Assembly (NCBI RefSeq): GCF_900177275.1 | Contig: NZ_FXAG01000013.1 | Span: forward strand, 1-54,934 | Source: Pseudogulbenkiania subflava DSM 22618 | GTDB taxonomy: Bacteria > Pseudomonadota > Gammaproteobacteria > Burkholderiales > Chromobacteriaceae | Direction of reading: 5' to 3' | Length of the DNA stretch: 54,934 nucleotides | In this document: piece by piece, positions 47,254 to 54,934 of the stretch | How positions within the stretch are numbered: position 1 is the first letter of the stretch | How the letters are laid out: each line of letters opens with the position of its first letter | Translations under genes and position numbers: made by a program | Notes under the pieces: model-generated | The model's database searches: none | Seen by the model: only the letters and a program-made list of their open reading frames with translations | Told to the model about the DNA's origin: nothing

Positions 47254-47823
47254 ATGAGCATCAAATCCGACAAGTGGATCCGCCGCATGGCTGAGCAGCA
47301 CGGCATGATCGATCCGTTCGAACCGAACCAGATCAAGATCAGCGACGGCCAGAAGATCATCTCCTACGGCACCTCGAGCTACGGCTACGATATCCGCTGT
47401 GCAGACGAATTCAAGGTGTTCACCAACATCAACAGCACCATCGTCGACCCGAAGAATTTCGACCCGAAGTCGTTTGTCGAGGTGTCCGGCGATGGCTATT
47501 GCATCATTCCGCCCAACTCGTTCGCGCTGGCGCGCACCGTGGAGTACTTCCGCATCCCGCGCAGCGTGCTGACCGTGTGCCTCGGCAAATCGACCTACGC
47601 GCGCTGCGGCATCATCGTCAACGTGACGCCGTTCGAACCAGAATGGGAAGGATATGTCACCCTGGAATTTTCCAACACGACTCCGCTGCCGGCGAAGATT
47701 TACGCCAACGAAGGCGTTGCGCAGGTGCTGTTTTTCGAGTCTGACGAGGAATGTGCGGTGTCCTACCGCGACCGCGACGGCAAGTACATGGGGCAAAGTG
47801 GGGTCACCCTGCCGAAACCGTGA
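47254..47823 (+). CDS. dcd: dCTP deaminase
   Basis: Makes dUTP from dCTP for thymidylate synthesis. 189 residues, trimeric dUTPase-like fold. Signature stretches include [35 protein letters not shown] with the catalytic glutamate in [14 protein letters not shown], and the C-terminal [12 protein letters not shown]. Start at ATG 47254 (MSIKSDKW); the much longer upstream open frame lacks family likeness. Confidence 0.97.
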   Translation: MSIKSDKWIRRMAEQHGMIDPFEPNQIKISDGQKIISYGTSSYGYDIRCADEFKVFTNINSTIVDPKNFDPKSFVEVSGDGYCIIPPNSFALARTVEYFRIPRSVLTVCLGKSTYARCGIIVNVTPFEPEWEGYVTLEFSNTTPLPAKIYANEGVAQVLFFESDEECAVSYRDRDGKYMGQSGVTLPKP

Positions 47824-47845
47824 ATACCCGGTTTTCAGCCCAGCC

Positions 47846-47873
47846 ATCCCGCCCGCCCGGCGGGATTTTTTTG
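47846..47873 (+). terminator. Terminator of dcd
   Basis: An 8-bp stem ATCCCGCC/GGCGGGAT with a 5-nt loop and seven T, 23 nt after the dcd stop. Confidence 0.92.
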
Positions 47874-48165
47874 TGCTTTCGGGGTGCAAAAGTGACTCGC
47901 AATTTCCGGCAGGTGAACTACGATAAACACTAGGTTCTCAATGGTTTATCGAAGGCAAACACGCAAGAATGTGTGGGCAAACCTTTCTTACTGGGGCGTT
48001 GCGGTTCCCCCTTGCCGCTCGTCCCTTTTTTTATGTCAAAACATGTATTTGGTATAAATCTAGTTCACCGTTACCGAGGCGCACGGCCGGCTTGCCGCCG
48101 CACACGCTAGGATGCGGGGCCATTACTGGCTACCATGCAAGGCCGCTCCCCCACGATACCCGATC
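47874..48165. other. Intergenic region upstream of gpx with an inverted repeat
   Basis: About 290 bases with no supported gene. An 8-bp perfect inverted repeat CGATAAAC (47921-47928) and GTTTATCG (47944-47951), 15 nt apart, could be an operator or a hairpin. A possible -10 (TATAAA, about 48053-48058) for gpx follows an AT-rich stretch; its -35 is unclear. Confidence 0.4.
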
Positions 48166-48648
48166 ATGTCCGCCCCACTCTACGCCTTCAACTTCACCCT
48201 GCTGGATGGCTCTCCGGCCAAGCTTCAGGACTACGCCGGCAAGGTCATCCTGGTGGTGAATACTGCCAGTCAGTGCGGCTACACCCCGCAATACGCCGGC
48301 CTGGAGGCGCTGTACCGTCGCTACCGCGATCGCGGGCTGGTGGTCATCGGTTTCCCCTGCAACCAGTTCGGTCGGCAGGAGCCTGGCAGCGATGCCGAAA
48401 TCGGGGCTTTTTGCCAGAAGAACTATGGCGTGAGTTTCCCCATGGCGAGTAAGGTGGACGTCAACGGTACCACCGCGCATCCATTATGGCATCACTTGGT
48501 GCGGGCCAAGCCGGGTCTGCTGGGCACCCTCCGCATCAAGTGGAATTTCACCAAGTTCCTGATCGACCGCCAGGGTCACATCGTGGCGCGCCACTCGGCG
48601 CTGACCAAGCCGGAAGCGCTGGCCAGCAAGATCGAAGCCTTGCTCTGA
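48166..48648 (+). CDS. gpx: Glutathione peroxidase family protein
   Basis: Thiol peroxidase that reduces hydroperoxides in the cytoplasm, probably using thioredoxin since the active residue is cysteine rather than selenocysteine. 160 residues. NTASQCGYTPQY with the peroxidatic Cys, the FPCNQFGRQEPG motif with the catalytic Gln and a likely resolving Cys, and WNFTKFLIDRQG with Trp and Asn of the catalytic set. Start ATG 48166 (MSAPLYAF). Confidence 0.96.
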   Translation: MSAPLYAFNFTLLDGSPAKLQDYAGKVILVVNTASQCGYTPQYAGLEALYRRYRDRGLVVIGFPCNQFGRQEPGSDAEIGAFCQKNYGVSFPMASKVDVNGTTAHPLWHHLVRAKPGLLGTLRIKWNFTKFLIDRQGHIVARHSALTKPEALASKIEALL

Positions 48649-48694
48649 CCGGATAGCCGCGGGTCAAGGCGAGGCCGTAAGAACGACACAAAAA

Positions 48695-48717
48695 AAAACC
48701 GGCAACCTGCCGGTTTT
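48695..48717. terminator. Bidirectional terminator after gpx
   Basis: A 10-bp stem AAAACCGGCA/TGCCGGTTTT with an ACC loop. It lies between the converging gpx and the small gene at 48755. Confidence 0.85.
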
Positions 48718-48754
48718 CTTGTGGCCAGTTCACTGCTGACATGGTCGGGTACCG

Positions 48755-49069
48755 CTAGAGTTCCTCGCTGGCGATCCCGACGCACGGGTCGTTGACCAGT
48801 TGTTCGGCGGCCGCGGCCAGCCTGTCGAGGTCGTCGTCCAGATGTTCCTGCAAATCGATGCAGGCCGCCCGCAGGATGGCACTGGCCAGTTCAGCGGGCT
48901 CGCAGCTGAATACCTGCGCCAGCGCCCGCAATTCGCCGCAGGTTTCGTGATCGATCGGAACCGACAGGTCCCGCGCGGCCACCACATCCAGTACGGCCTT
49001 GGCACAACGCCCCTGCTCGCGGCAGTGCTCCAGACGGGTGACCAGTTCATCCAACGCCTTTGCCATCAT
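48755..49069 (-). CDS. Small conserved-looking protein of unknown function (paralogue 1)
   Basis: 104 residues, acidic and helical, no membrane segment or signal. AGGAG lies 5 nt before ATG 49069 and 8 nt before ATG 49066. The C-terminal half matches the product of 49256-49585 in pattern: L-A-V-x5-L-A-AIL-A-x-DL-HLD (here LRALAQVFSCEPAELASAIL and IDLQEHLDDDLDRL). The cysteines of the N-terminal part are not shared. No family is recognised. Confidence 0.7.
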   Translation of the reverse strand: MMAKALDELVTRLEHCREQGRCAKAVLDVVAARDLSVPIDHETCGELRALAQVFSCEPAELASAILRAACIDLQEHLDDDLDRLAAAAEQLVNDPCVGIASEEL

Positions 49070-49255
49070 CTTCGCTCCTAAACTGAAAGAAAATGCTTTG
49101 CAATGCCGAACAAATGCCCGGGCCGCACAAAGCAGGCCGCTCTGCGCTGTTGTCCTGTATTGATTCAGATCTTTTCACGTCCAACACGGCAGCCGTCACG
49201 GCTGGAAGCGCCGTCCGTGAGGTACCGGTACCGATGCGGGGCGGACAAGAAAAGC

Positions 49256-49585
49256 TCAAGTACCGCCGCTGTTGAAAACGACGCTGGGGTTATTTTCTGG
49301 CCGGCTGGCGTCCAGAATGACCTGGCACTCCTGCTGCACCTTGCCGAGCAGCGCTTCGTCGAGATGATCTTCCAGATCGACGATGGCGGCATTCAGGATG
49401 GCGCCGGCCAGACATTCCGGAGTGGTATGCAGCACATGCGCCATCGCCTCGAGCTGCAGGCTCAGGTCGGCGCGCACGGGTGCCTTGACCAGGCGAATGG
49501 CTGAACTGGAAAGGTCGCAGGACGGCTCGGTCTGGCCTGTCGACTGCGAAAAACCGGACAACAACTGCTGCATGGCGTTACCCAT
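49256..49585 (-). CDS. Small conserved-looking protein of unknown function (paralogue 2)
   Basis: 109 residues. The middle and C-terminal parts (LEAMAHVLHTTPECLAGAIL and VDLEDHLDEALLGK) parallel the protein at 48755-49069 with no gaps through the core, so the two genes are tandem duplicates. The N-terminus is different and polar. ATG 49585 has a GAGGGGG purine run ahead of it. It is 186 nt upstream of its paralogue on the same strand. Confidence 0.65.
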   Translation of the reverse strand: MGNAMQQLLSGFSQSTGQTEPSCDLSSSAIRLVKAPVRADLSLQLEAMAHVLHTTPECLAGAILNAAIVDLEDHLDEALLGKVQQECQVILDASRPENNPSVVFNSGGT

Positions 49586-49713
49586 TTTCCCCCTCTCATA
49601 CGCTTTACTAAAACGTCCCTTCTAACAATAGGACAGCAGGAGGGAAACGCCACGACGGATAGGAAAAAAACGGGCGCGCCCTCCGGGCGATAGTATATGC
49701 CAATAGAATGGAT

Positions 49714-50127
49714 TTAGTGCTCGTGCAGTGCGCCGTCGAGATAGAACCAGCGGCCGTCATCGCGCTGGAAACGGCTGGTCTCGTGCAGGCGATGGGCTCG
49801 CCCGCCTACCTTGTAGCGGGCCACGAATTCCACGATGCCGGCCTGATCGTTCACCCCGCCCTGCTCGGTGCGGCGGATCTCCAGCCCCAGCCATTTCACC
49901 TTGCCGGCATCGTCGGCGAGGTCGAGCCCGGCCGGACGCGTGGCGTCCTGCCAGGTCGCCAACAGATAGCTTTCGCATCCCAGGGTGTAAGCGGTATAGC
50001 GCGAGCGCATCAGCGCTTCCGCGGTCGGGGCGGCGCACTCGGGATGCTCGATGAAACGGCCGCAACAGTCGGCATAAGGATGGAGGCTGCCGCAGGGGCA
50101 CACTGTCGTGGATGGCGTTTTGGCCAT
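49714..50127 (-). CDS. ychJ: YchJ family protein with SEC-C zinc motif
   Basis: 137 residues of the UPF0225/YchJ family, function not established. The N-terminal SEC-C zinc motif is CPCGSLHPYADCCGRF, followed by ALMRSRYTAYTLG and an NTF2-like domain (VEFVARYKVGGRAHRLHETSRF). The second SEC-C motif found at the C-terminus of longer YchJ proteins is absent. Confidence 0.92.
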   Translation of the reverse strand: MAKTPSTTVCPCGSLHPYADCCGRFIEHPECAAPTAEALMRSRYTAYTLGCESYLLATWQDATRPAGLDLADDAGKVKWLGLEIRRTEQGGVNDQAGIVEFVARYKVGGRAHRLHETSRFQRDDGRWFYLDGALHEH

Positions 50128-50295
50128 GGTTCATTCCAGAAGGGATGAGAAGCAAAATGCGAGTAAGCAGGAACACGCCCGTCGACGGCAGCATGAGCAC
50201 GCGAGCGCCACGGGCCGCAGCATGGCGATCCACTCCCGCGCCGAGCCGATAATCCCACGCTACCCGCCCGGGTTCGCGGCAATGACGACGCCGGA

Positions 50296-50754
50296 TCAGT
50301 AGCCCAGCGGCGGCAAGCGATAGACCTTGAGCAGGAAGTTGGTGAAGGCCGGATCGGCAGGCCTCTGGCGCAACTTGGGCCAGGCGCGCAGCCATTCGCG
50401 CAGCTTGACCTCCATCTTGTCCTGCGCCTCTACCGGGCTCATGCGGCCGGCGTCACGCTCCACGGCAATGTAACGGTAGGTGGCGAAGGTGTTGTCGTCG
50501 ACCAGGTTGGGGCCGGCGACACGCAAGCGGTAGGCATTGAGCTGATCGGCGGCAGCAGTGCGGCTGAGGCGCCCGGCTTTGACTTCTTCGGCCAACCTGT
50601 TGGCTTCCTTCAGCAGCAGGTCCACCTTGGTGGGAGCGGCTACCGGCGGCGGTCGCCGGTGTGGCTGCGGGGTGCCGGGTTCCGGCAGGGTCGGGAGCAC
50701 ACCGCAGGCGCTCAGCGCCACGGCGGCCGCGAGGGGAAGGACAAGCTTCTTCAT
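50296..50754 (-). CDS. Putative lipoprotein, unknown function
   Basis: 152 residues with a lipoprotein signal ending LSAC (Cys 17), then a short Pro-rich linker (about 22-40) and a helical domain (about 42-150). This has LLLKEANRLAEEVKAGRLSRTAAADQLN and a KLREWLRAWPKL segment. Gly after the lipidated Cys, not Asp, suggests sorting to the outer membrane. No family is recognised. The gene is 63 nt downstream of cysK on the same strand. Confidence 0.75.
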   Translation of the reverse strand: MKKLVLPLAAAVALSACGVLPTLPEPGTPQPHRRPPPVAAPTKVDLLLKEANRLAEEVKAGRLSRTAAADQLNAYRLRVAGPNLVDDNTFATYRYIAVERDAGRMSPVEAQDKMEVKLREWLRAWPKLRQRPADPAFTNFLLKVYRLPPLGY

Positions 50755-50817
50755 CGTTACGTTTAATGCCTCTCAGGAGCGCGGGCGGCATCGGGCCGCC
50801 CGCGCCGGCCAGAAAAC

Positions 50818-51750
50818 TCAGGCCAGGTCTTCGAACAGCGCGGTGGACAGGTAGCGCTCGCCGAACGAGGGGATCACCACCACGATCAGCTTGCCGGCGT
50901 TTTCCGGCTGCCGCGCCAGTTGCAATGCCGCCCAGACCGCCGCACCGGAAGAGATGCCGACCAGCAGGCCTTCCTGGCTGGCCATCGCGCGGGCGGTGGT
51001 GAAAGCGTCGTCGTTCTTGACGCGGACAACCTCGTCGTAGACGGTGGTGTTGAGGATGGACGGCACGAAGCCGGCGCCGATGCCCTGGATCGGATGCGGC
51101 CCCTTGGCACCGCCGGACAGCACCGGCGAGGCCTCGGGCTCCACCGCGACGATCTTCACGCCAGGCTTCCGCGCCTTGAGCACTTCACCGACACCGGTGA
51201 TGGTGCCGCCGGTGCCCACGCCGGCGACGAAGATGTCGACCTGGCCGTCGGTATCGTTCCAGACTTCCTCGGCGGTGGTGTTGCGGTGGATTTCCGGGTT
51301 GGCCGGGTTCTCGAACTGCTGCGGCATGAAGTAGGTGTCCGGATCGGATTCGACCAGCTCGCGCGCCTTGGCGATGGCACCGCCCATGCCGTCCGGCCCC
51401 GGAGTCAGGATCAGCTCGGCACCGTACGCCTTGAGCAGCATGCGCCGCTCGCGGCTCATGGTTTCCGGCATGGTGATCAGCAGCTTGTAGCCGCGCGCCG
51501 CGCACACCATGGCGAGACCAATGCCGGTGTTGCCGGAGGTCGGTTCGACGATGATGGTGTTCGGACCGATCTTGCCGGCCTTTTCGGCGGCGTCGATCAT
51601 CGCCACGGCGATACGGTCCTTGACGCTGTGCGCCGGGTTGTAGAACTCCAGCTTGGCCACCACGGTGGCGCCGCAATCGGCGGCGAGGCGGTTGAGGCGG
51701 ACCAGCGGAGTATTGCCGATCAGATCGGTCACGGTATTGGCGATGCGCAT
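50818..51750 (-). CDS. cysK: Cysteine synthase A (O-acetylserine sulfhydrylase)
   Basis: PLP enzyme that makes cysteine from O-acetylserine and sulfide. 310 residues. The PLP lysine is in HSVKDRIA, the substrate loop is TSGNTGIG, the phosphate-binding loop is GTGGTITG, and GISSGAA is near the C-terminus. Start ATG 51750 with GGGAG ahead and a sigma-70 promoter at 51797-51825. Confidence 0.97.
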   Translation of the reverse strand: MRIANTVTDLIGNTPLVRLNRLAADCGATVVAKLEFYNPAHSVKDRIAVAMIDAAEKAGKIGPNTIIVEPTSGNTGIGLAMVCAARGYKLLITMPETMSRERRMLLKAYGAELILTPGPDGMGGAIAKARELVESDPDTYFMPQQFENPANPEIHRNTTAEEVWNDTDGQVDIFVAGVGTGGTITGVGEVLKARKPGVKIVAVEPEASPVLSGGAKGPHPIQGIGAGFVPSILNTTVYDEVVRVKNDDAFTTARAMASQEGLLVGISSGAAVWAALQLARQPENAGKLIVVVIPSFGERYLSTALFEDLA

Positions 51751-51796
51751 TGCTTATTCTCCCTTAACCAAAATTGGCCACACGTTATCACCCGTC

Positions 51797-51825
51797 ATCA
51801 TATAGTTGGTATCGACCGTGACCAA
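51797..51825 (-). promoter_or_regulatory. Probable sigma-70 promoter of cysK
   Basis: On the minus strand TTGGTC (51820-51825) and TATGAT (51797-51802) are separated by 17 bases, about 47 nt before the cysK start. No CysB site can be named with confidence. Confidence 0.6.
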
Positions 51826-51912
51826 GACCGTTTGTTTATATCGTAGGAACGCGCAGCCCGCCGCCGCGCGCGACAACGGCGAGAGAGTCAGACAAGACGA
51901 TGGCGGGTCGGT

Positions 51913-52455
51913 TCAACCCGGGAGTGTCAGTGCTGCCAGCGCCTGCTCCCATTGCTGACGGATCGCCTCGCCATAGGCGACGAAGCGCACCTCCGTGATG
52001 GCATGTTCGTGGCTCCGCAGCCAGGTGGCGACCGCCTCGCAGGCGATGGCCAGGGCCGCGGGCACGGGGTAGCCGTAGACGCCGCAGCTGATCGCCGGGA
52101 ACGCCACGCTGTGCAAGCCGTGTTCGGCGGCCAGCTGCAGGCTGGCCCGGTAGCACGAGGCGAGCAATTCGGCTTCGCCGGATGCCCCGCCGTGCCAGAC
52201 CGGCCCGACGGTATGAATGACGTGGCGCGCCGGCAGACGGTAGCCCAGTGTCAGCCTCGCCTGGCCGGTCGGGCAGCCGCCCAGGGTGCGGCACTTGGCC
52301 AGCAGTTCCGGTCCGGCGGCGCGGTGGATTGCCCCGTCCACGCCGCCGCCGCCGAGCAGGCTGCTGTTGGCGGCATTGACGATGGCATCGACGTCGAGCT
52401 GCGTGATGTCGCCCTGTTCTACCTCCAGCACGGTCGAGCCCAGTTGCCGTTTCAT
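51913..52455 (-). CDS. ymdB: Macrodomain protein (YmdB-type ADP-ribose hydrolase)
   Basis: 180 residues, a single macrodomain of the O-acetyl-ADP-ribose deacetylase type. [24 protein letters not shown] (about 21-44) holds the catalytic Asn and Asp and the glycine loop; [13 protein letters not shown] is the second ligand loop. It could remove ADP-ribose from proteins or hydrolyse O-acetyl-ADP-ribose. ATG 52455 overlaps the glycerate kinase stop as ATGA, so both are made from one mRNA. Confidence 0.93.
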   Translation of the reverse strand: MKRQLGSTVLEVEQGDITQLDVDAIVNAANSSLLGGGGVDGAIHRAAGPELLAKCRTLGGCPTGQARLTLGYRLPARHVIHTVGPVWHGGASGEAELLASCYRASLQLAAEHGLHSVAFPAISCGVYGYPVPAALAIACEAVATWLRSHEHAITEVRFVAYGEAIRQQWEQALAALTLPG

Positions 52456-53582
52456 GATCCCCTCCTCGCCGCCAGCAGCACGCGCGCCAGTTGCTCTGCC
52501 GCCTGCTCCAGTAACGGTGCGGCCTGCTGCATCGCCGCCTCCAGCGTCAACGGACGGCTGCACAATGAGAAGCATCCGTCAAAATGCGCGGCCAGCTGTC
52601 CTTCGGCATCCGGCAGTACCGCCCCGGACAGCAGGCTGACCGGCACCCCAGCCGCCCGCGCCAGTTGGGCCACCCGGGCCGGCGCCTTGCCCGCCAGGGT
52701 CTGGCCGTCGCTGCAGCCCTCGCCGGTGAGCACCCAGTCGGCCTGGGCGATGGCGTCGCTCAGGCTGGCAAGTTCCGCCAGCGCCGTGGCGCCGGAATGG
52801 CAGCGGCCGCCCAGCAGGTGCAGGGCGTAACCCAGTCCGCCCGCGGCGCCACTGCCCGGCAGCTCGGCACAAGGTTGGCCGAAGGCGTGATCGGCGACGG
52901 CGGCAAAGCGGGCGATGGCAGCGTCAAGCCGCGCCACTGCATCGGGGGCGACGCCCTTCTGCGGACCAAACACCGCGGTTGCTCCGCGCGGCCCCAGCAG
53001 CGGATTGTCGACGTCGGACCACAGCTCCAGCTTGGTCACCTCCAGCCGTGCGTCCAGCCCTGACAAGTCGAGCGCCGCCACGCGCCCCAGCTGATCGGGG
53101 CGCGGCGCCAGGGTCTGCCCCTCGCGGTCCAGCAGACGCACCCCCAACCCGACCAGGCAGCCGGCGCCGCCGTCGTTGGTGCTGGAACCGCCGAGGCCGA
53201 CCGCGATATGGCGTGCCCCGGCATCGAGGCAGGCGCGAATCAGTTCGCCGACACCGCGCGTGTCGCGCTCGAGCACGCTGGCTGCGCCGACGTCGGGCAG
53301 GCCGACCACGCGCGCCACTTCGACCACCGCCACGCCGTGCGGCAGCAGCAGCCACTCCGCCTCGCACGGACGCCCCTCGGCATCATGCACGCTGGTGCGG
53401 TGCCATTCACCGCCGAGCGTGGCGTGGAGGGCGTCGAGCGTCCCCTCGCCGCCGTCCGCCATCGGGCACAAGCGGCAGTCGGCGGACGGTTCCGCGCGCC
53501 GGATGCCGCGCGCCATGGCTTCGGCCACCTCACGGGCGGCGAGTGAACCTTTGAAGGAATCAGGGGCGATGAGCCAACGCAT
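52452..53582 (-). CDS. garK: Glycerate 2-kinase (GarK/GlxK type)
   Basis: Phosphorylates D-glycerate to 2-phosphoglycerate in glyoxylate/glycerate use. 376 residues. The family start [24 protein letters not shown], and [15 protein letters not shown] are clear, as is the [17 protein letters not shown] segment near the C-terminus. Start ATG 53582 with AGAGGA ahead. No other glycerate pathway genes are nearby; it shares its transcript with the macrodomain gene. Confidence 0.94.
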   Translation of the reverse strand: MRWLIAPDSFKGSLAAREVAEAMARGIRRAEPSADCRLCPMADGGEGTLDALHATLGGEWHRTSVHDAEGRPCEAEWLLLPHGVAVVEVARVVGLPDVGAASVLERDTRGVGELIRACLDAGARHIAVGLGGSSTNDGGAGCLVGLGVRLLDREGQTLAPRPDQLGRVAALDLSGLDARLEVTKLELWSDVDNPLLGPRGATAVFGPQKGVAPDAVARLDAAIARFAAVADHAFGQPCAELPGSGAAGGLGYALHLLGGRCHSGATALAELASLSDAIAQADWVLTGEGCSDGQTLAGKAPARVAQLARAAGVPVSLLSGAVLPDAEGQLAAHFDGCFSLCSRPLTLEAAMQQAAPLLEQAAEQLARVLLAARRGS

Positions 53583-53665
53583 GCGTTTATCCTCTGGAAC
53601 GATCGTGAGAGAGAATCCTACCGCGGTTGCGGCCTGCACCGGTTTTCAGTGTAGACCCGGACATG

Positions 53666-53705
53666 AAAAAACCCTCCGGCCACCAGGGCACAAGGAGGGT
53701 TTTTT
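53666..53705. terminator. Terminator of proQ
   Basis: A 12-bp stem AAAAAACCCTCC/GGAGGGTTTTTT with a 16-nt loop. On the minus strand it ends proQ, 22 nt after its stop, ahead of garK. Confidence 0.88.
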
Positions 53706-53726
53706 GCCGGCGCTGCAGCGTCTGGC

Positions 53727-54131
53727 TTATTCGGCCGGCTGCTCCGTGGCGGCGGCATTTTCGGCCGGAGCCGCGACGGCAGCCACCTTGGCGGCCATCT
53801 GGCCCTCGGCGGCCTGCTTTTCTTCCGCCGTCACTTCGCCGGCCGGCTTGCAGGCGAGGTCGAAGCGCTTGCCGCCGCGTGCCAGCGCCTTGACGTAGCG
53901 CGGTTTGCGGCAATGATTGGCGACCACGCGGGCGATCAGCACGGCATCGAACTGCGGCAAGGCGGCGATCAGGCTTTCGTGGATGCCGATGGCCAGAGGA
54001 CGGAACTGGCGGAACACTTCGAACTTGCTGTACACATGCTCGGCGATCATTTCGGTCTGCTTTTTCTTGCTCAGACTCTGCACAGCGTTCTTGAGAGCAG
54101 CACCCAGTGCCGTTTCGGTATTTGGCTTCAT
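53727..54131 (-). CDS. proQ: ProQ/FinO-family RNA chaperone (minimal form)
   Basis: RNA-binding protein for structured small RNAs and mRNA 3' ends. 134 residues from ATG 54131. The FinO fold (about 20-105) has FRPLAIGIHESL, the HCRKPRYVKAL patch and a GGKRFDLACKPAGEVTAEEK end. A short Ala-rich tail follows, with no Tudor-like C-terminal domain as in E. coli ProQ. It resembles the minimal ProQ of Neisseria in size. With hfq at 34185, both main sRNA chaperones are in this window. Confidence 0.93.
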   Translation of the reverse strand: MKPNTETALGAALKNAVQSLSKKKQTEMIAEHVYSKFEVFRQFRPLAIGIHESLIAALPQFDAVLIARVVANHCRKPRYVKALARGGKRFDLACKPAGEVTAEEKQAAEGQMAAKVAAVAAPAENAAATEQPAE

Positions 54132-54380
54132 GAACTTCAATCTAGTCGGTTGATGGCCGGCGGAACATCCTCCACCCGACCGAGGCTTGCTGGTGCACGC
54201 CTCATTTTCCAAACGCTACCGCCGGCTACAGGACCGGTAACGCCCACAGAAGGCGTATCTTATGCCAGAACTCCGGCAAAAGTGAAACCCCAGCTCGCCC
54301 GGCGCCCATCTTCGTGGGCAGGAAAACATCACGTTGCAGGCGCCCACGGCAAGACAGTCTCGCCACGGCACCCCGGATAC
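54132..54380. other. Intergenic region upstream of proQ
   Basis: About 250 bases between the tRNA-Leu(UAA) terminator and proQ, both on the minus strand. It should hold the proQ promoter, but no clear -35/-10 pair was found. No gene is supported. Confidence 0.4.
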
Positions 54381-54405
54381 AAAAAAGCCGCAGCTGGCGC
54401 TACGG
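54381..54405 (-). terminator. Terminator of tRNA-Leu(UAA)
   Basis: On the minus strand CCGTAGC pairs with GCTGCGG (one wobble) across a GCCA loop, followed by CTTTTTTG, 25 nt after the tRNA. Confidence 0.8.
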
Positions 54406-54429
54406 TCTCGTCTGTCACTCAGTTCAGTA

Positions 54430-54514
54430 TGGTGCCCGGGACCGGGGTCGAACCGGTACACCTTGCGGCGAGGGATTTTAAGTCCCTTGTGTCTACCAAT
54501 TTCACCACCCGGGC
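54430..54514 (-). tRNA. tRNA-Leu(TAA)
   Basis: 85-nt class II tRNA with encoded CCA. Acceptor GCCCGGG pairs with CCCGGGC; the anticodon stem AGGGA/TCCCT holds CTTAAAA, anticodon TAA, decoding UUA and UUG. Confidence 0.96.
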
Positions 54515-54712
54515 ATGGAGGCGAGATTCTAGCCCAGAGCGCCCCCACAGGCAATCAGACTCAGGCCCTGCCGGGCACTTGGGTCAGTCCAGACGTCCCG
54601 GCCAGGGCCGGCAATCGCGCTTTCCGTTTGCATCTCCCTCGTTCGGAGACACCCCCATCTCGATGGGCAGGTCCACGGCACGCGCGCCATGAGCGTATGC
54701 CGGGAAAAAGAA

Positions 54713-54739
54713 AAAAGCCCTGACGAATCAGGGCTTTTT
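54713..54739 (-). terminator. Terminator of the tRNA-Gly/tRNA-Cys unit
   Basis: A 12-bp stem AAAAAGCCCTGA/TCAGGGCTTTTT with a 3-4 nt loop and a T run on the minus strand, directly after tRNA-Cys. Confidence 0.9.
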
Positions 54740-54742
54740 ATC

Positions 54743-54816
54743 TGGAGGCGGGGGTCGGAATCGAACCGGCGTCCACGGCTTTGCAGGCCGCTGCATAACC
54801 ACTCTGCCACCCCGCC
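54743..54816 (-). tRNA. tRNA-Cys(GCA)
   Basis: 74 nt with encoded CCA. Acceptor GGCGGGG/CCCCGCC; the anticodon loop CTGCAAA gives GCA. It lies 42 nt after tRNA-Gly in the same direction. Confidence 0.96.
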
Positions 54817-54858
54817 ATTGACTGGCGCATCGACCCGCAACGGCGAATCGATCAAAAC

Positions 54859-54934
54859 TGGAGCGGGAAACGAGGCTCGAACTCGCGACCTCAACCTTGG
54901 CAAGGTTGCGCTCTACCAACTGAGCTATTCCCGC
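54859..54934 (-). tRNA. tRNA-Gly(GCC)
   Basis: 76 nt with encoded CCA. Acceptor GCGGGAA/TTCCCGC; the anticodon loop TTGCCAA gives GCC. Its 5' end is the last base of the window, so its promoter and any upstream tRNA are outside. Confidence 0.95.

Overview
The window looks like chromosomal DNA of a GC-rich betaproteobacterium, most likely in Neisseriales (Chromobacteriaceae-like). The evidence is the 5' end of the 16S rRNA at the left edge, the gene order der-hfq-hflX-hflK-hflC-hisZ-purA next to ndk-rlmN-pilW-rodZ-ispG-hisS-yfgM-bamB, a minimal ProQ, and a bfrA-type bacterioferritin. No database search was possible; genus is not claimed.

Layout. 1-420: 16S 5' end with leader and P1 promoter (minus strand). 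451-2981: rnr (minus) divergent from two identical tRNA-Leu(CAG) genes (plus). 3187-6393: gspA, gspB and a lytic transglycosylase. 6394-18304: four genes for exported proteins in two loosely paralogous pairs. These are two large Ig/prealbumin-type proteins on the plus strand and two gametolysin-like metzincins on the minus strand, with dsbC among them. 18305-27725: an 11-gene minus-strand operon for a type II secretion machine built from type IV pilus-like parts: major pseudopilin, GspF, GspE, PilM/N/O-like proteins, a PilP/GspC-like protein, a lipobox-bearing secretin, and three more pseudopilins. 28083-43692: a conserved minus-strand housekeeping block from ndk to purA. 43823-54131: a mixed region (SPOR protein, rdgC, bfr, dcd, gpx, two small paralogues, ychJ, lipoprotein, cysK, macrodomain protein, glycerate kinase, proQ) with tRNA-Thr and two tRNA-Pro. 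54430-54934: tRNA-Leu(UAA), tRNA-Cys and tRNA-Gly.

How it may work together. The 3.2-27.7 kb block can be read as one secretion module. GspA/GspB and the transglycosylase would help the secretin through peptidoglycan. DsbC would help cysteine-rich exported proteins fold in the periplasm, the pseudopilin machine would push them out, and the four Sec-signal proteins lying between the two machinery clusters are natural candidate substrates. The physical layout is seen directly; the substrate relationship is inference.

The most unusual DNA-level signal is a conserved leader in front of both large exported proteins (6691-6752 and 12524-12582). A GGAATC/GATTCC hairpin with a GCGTGC loop motif is followed by a second hairpin in which an anti-Shine-Dalgarno mimic covers the ribosome binding site. 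The two protease genes also share a related ribosome-binding-site context with one another.
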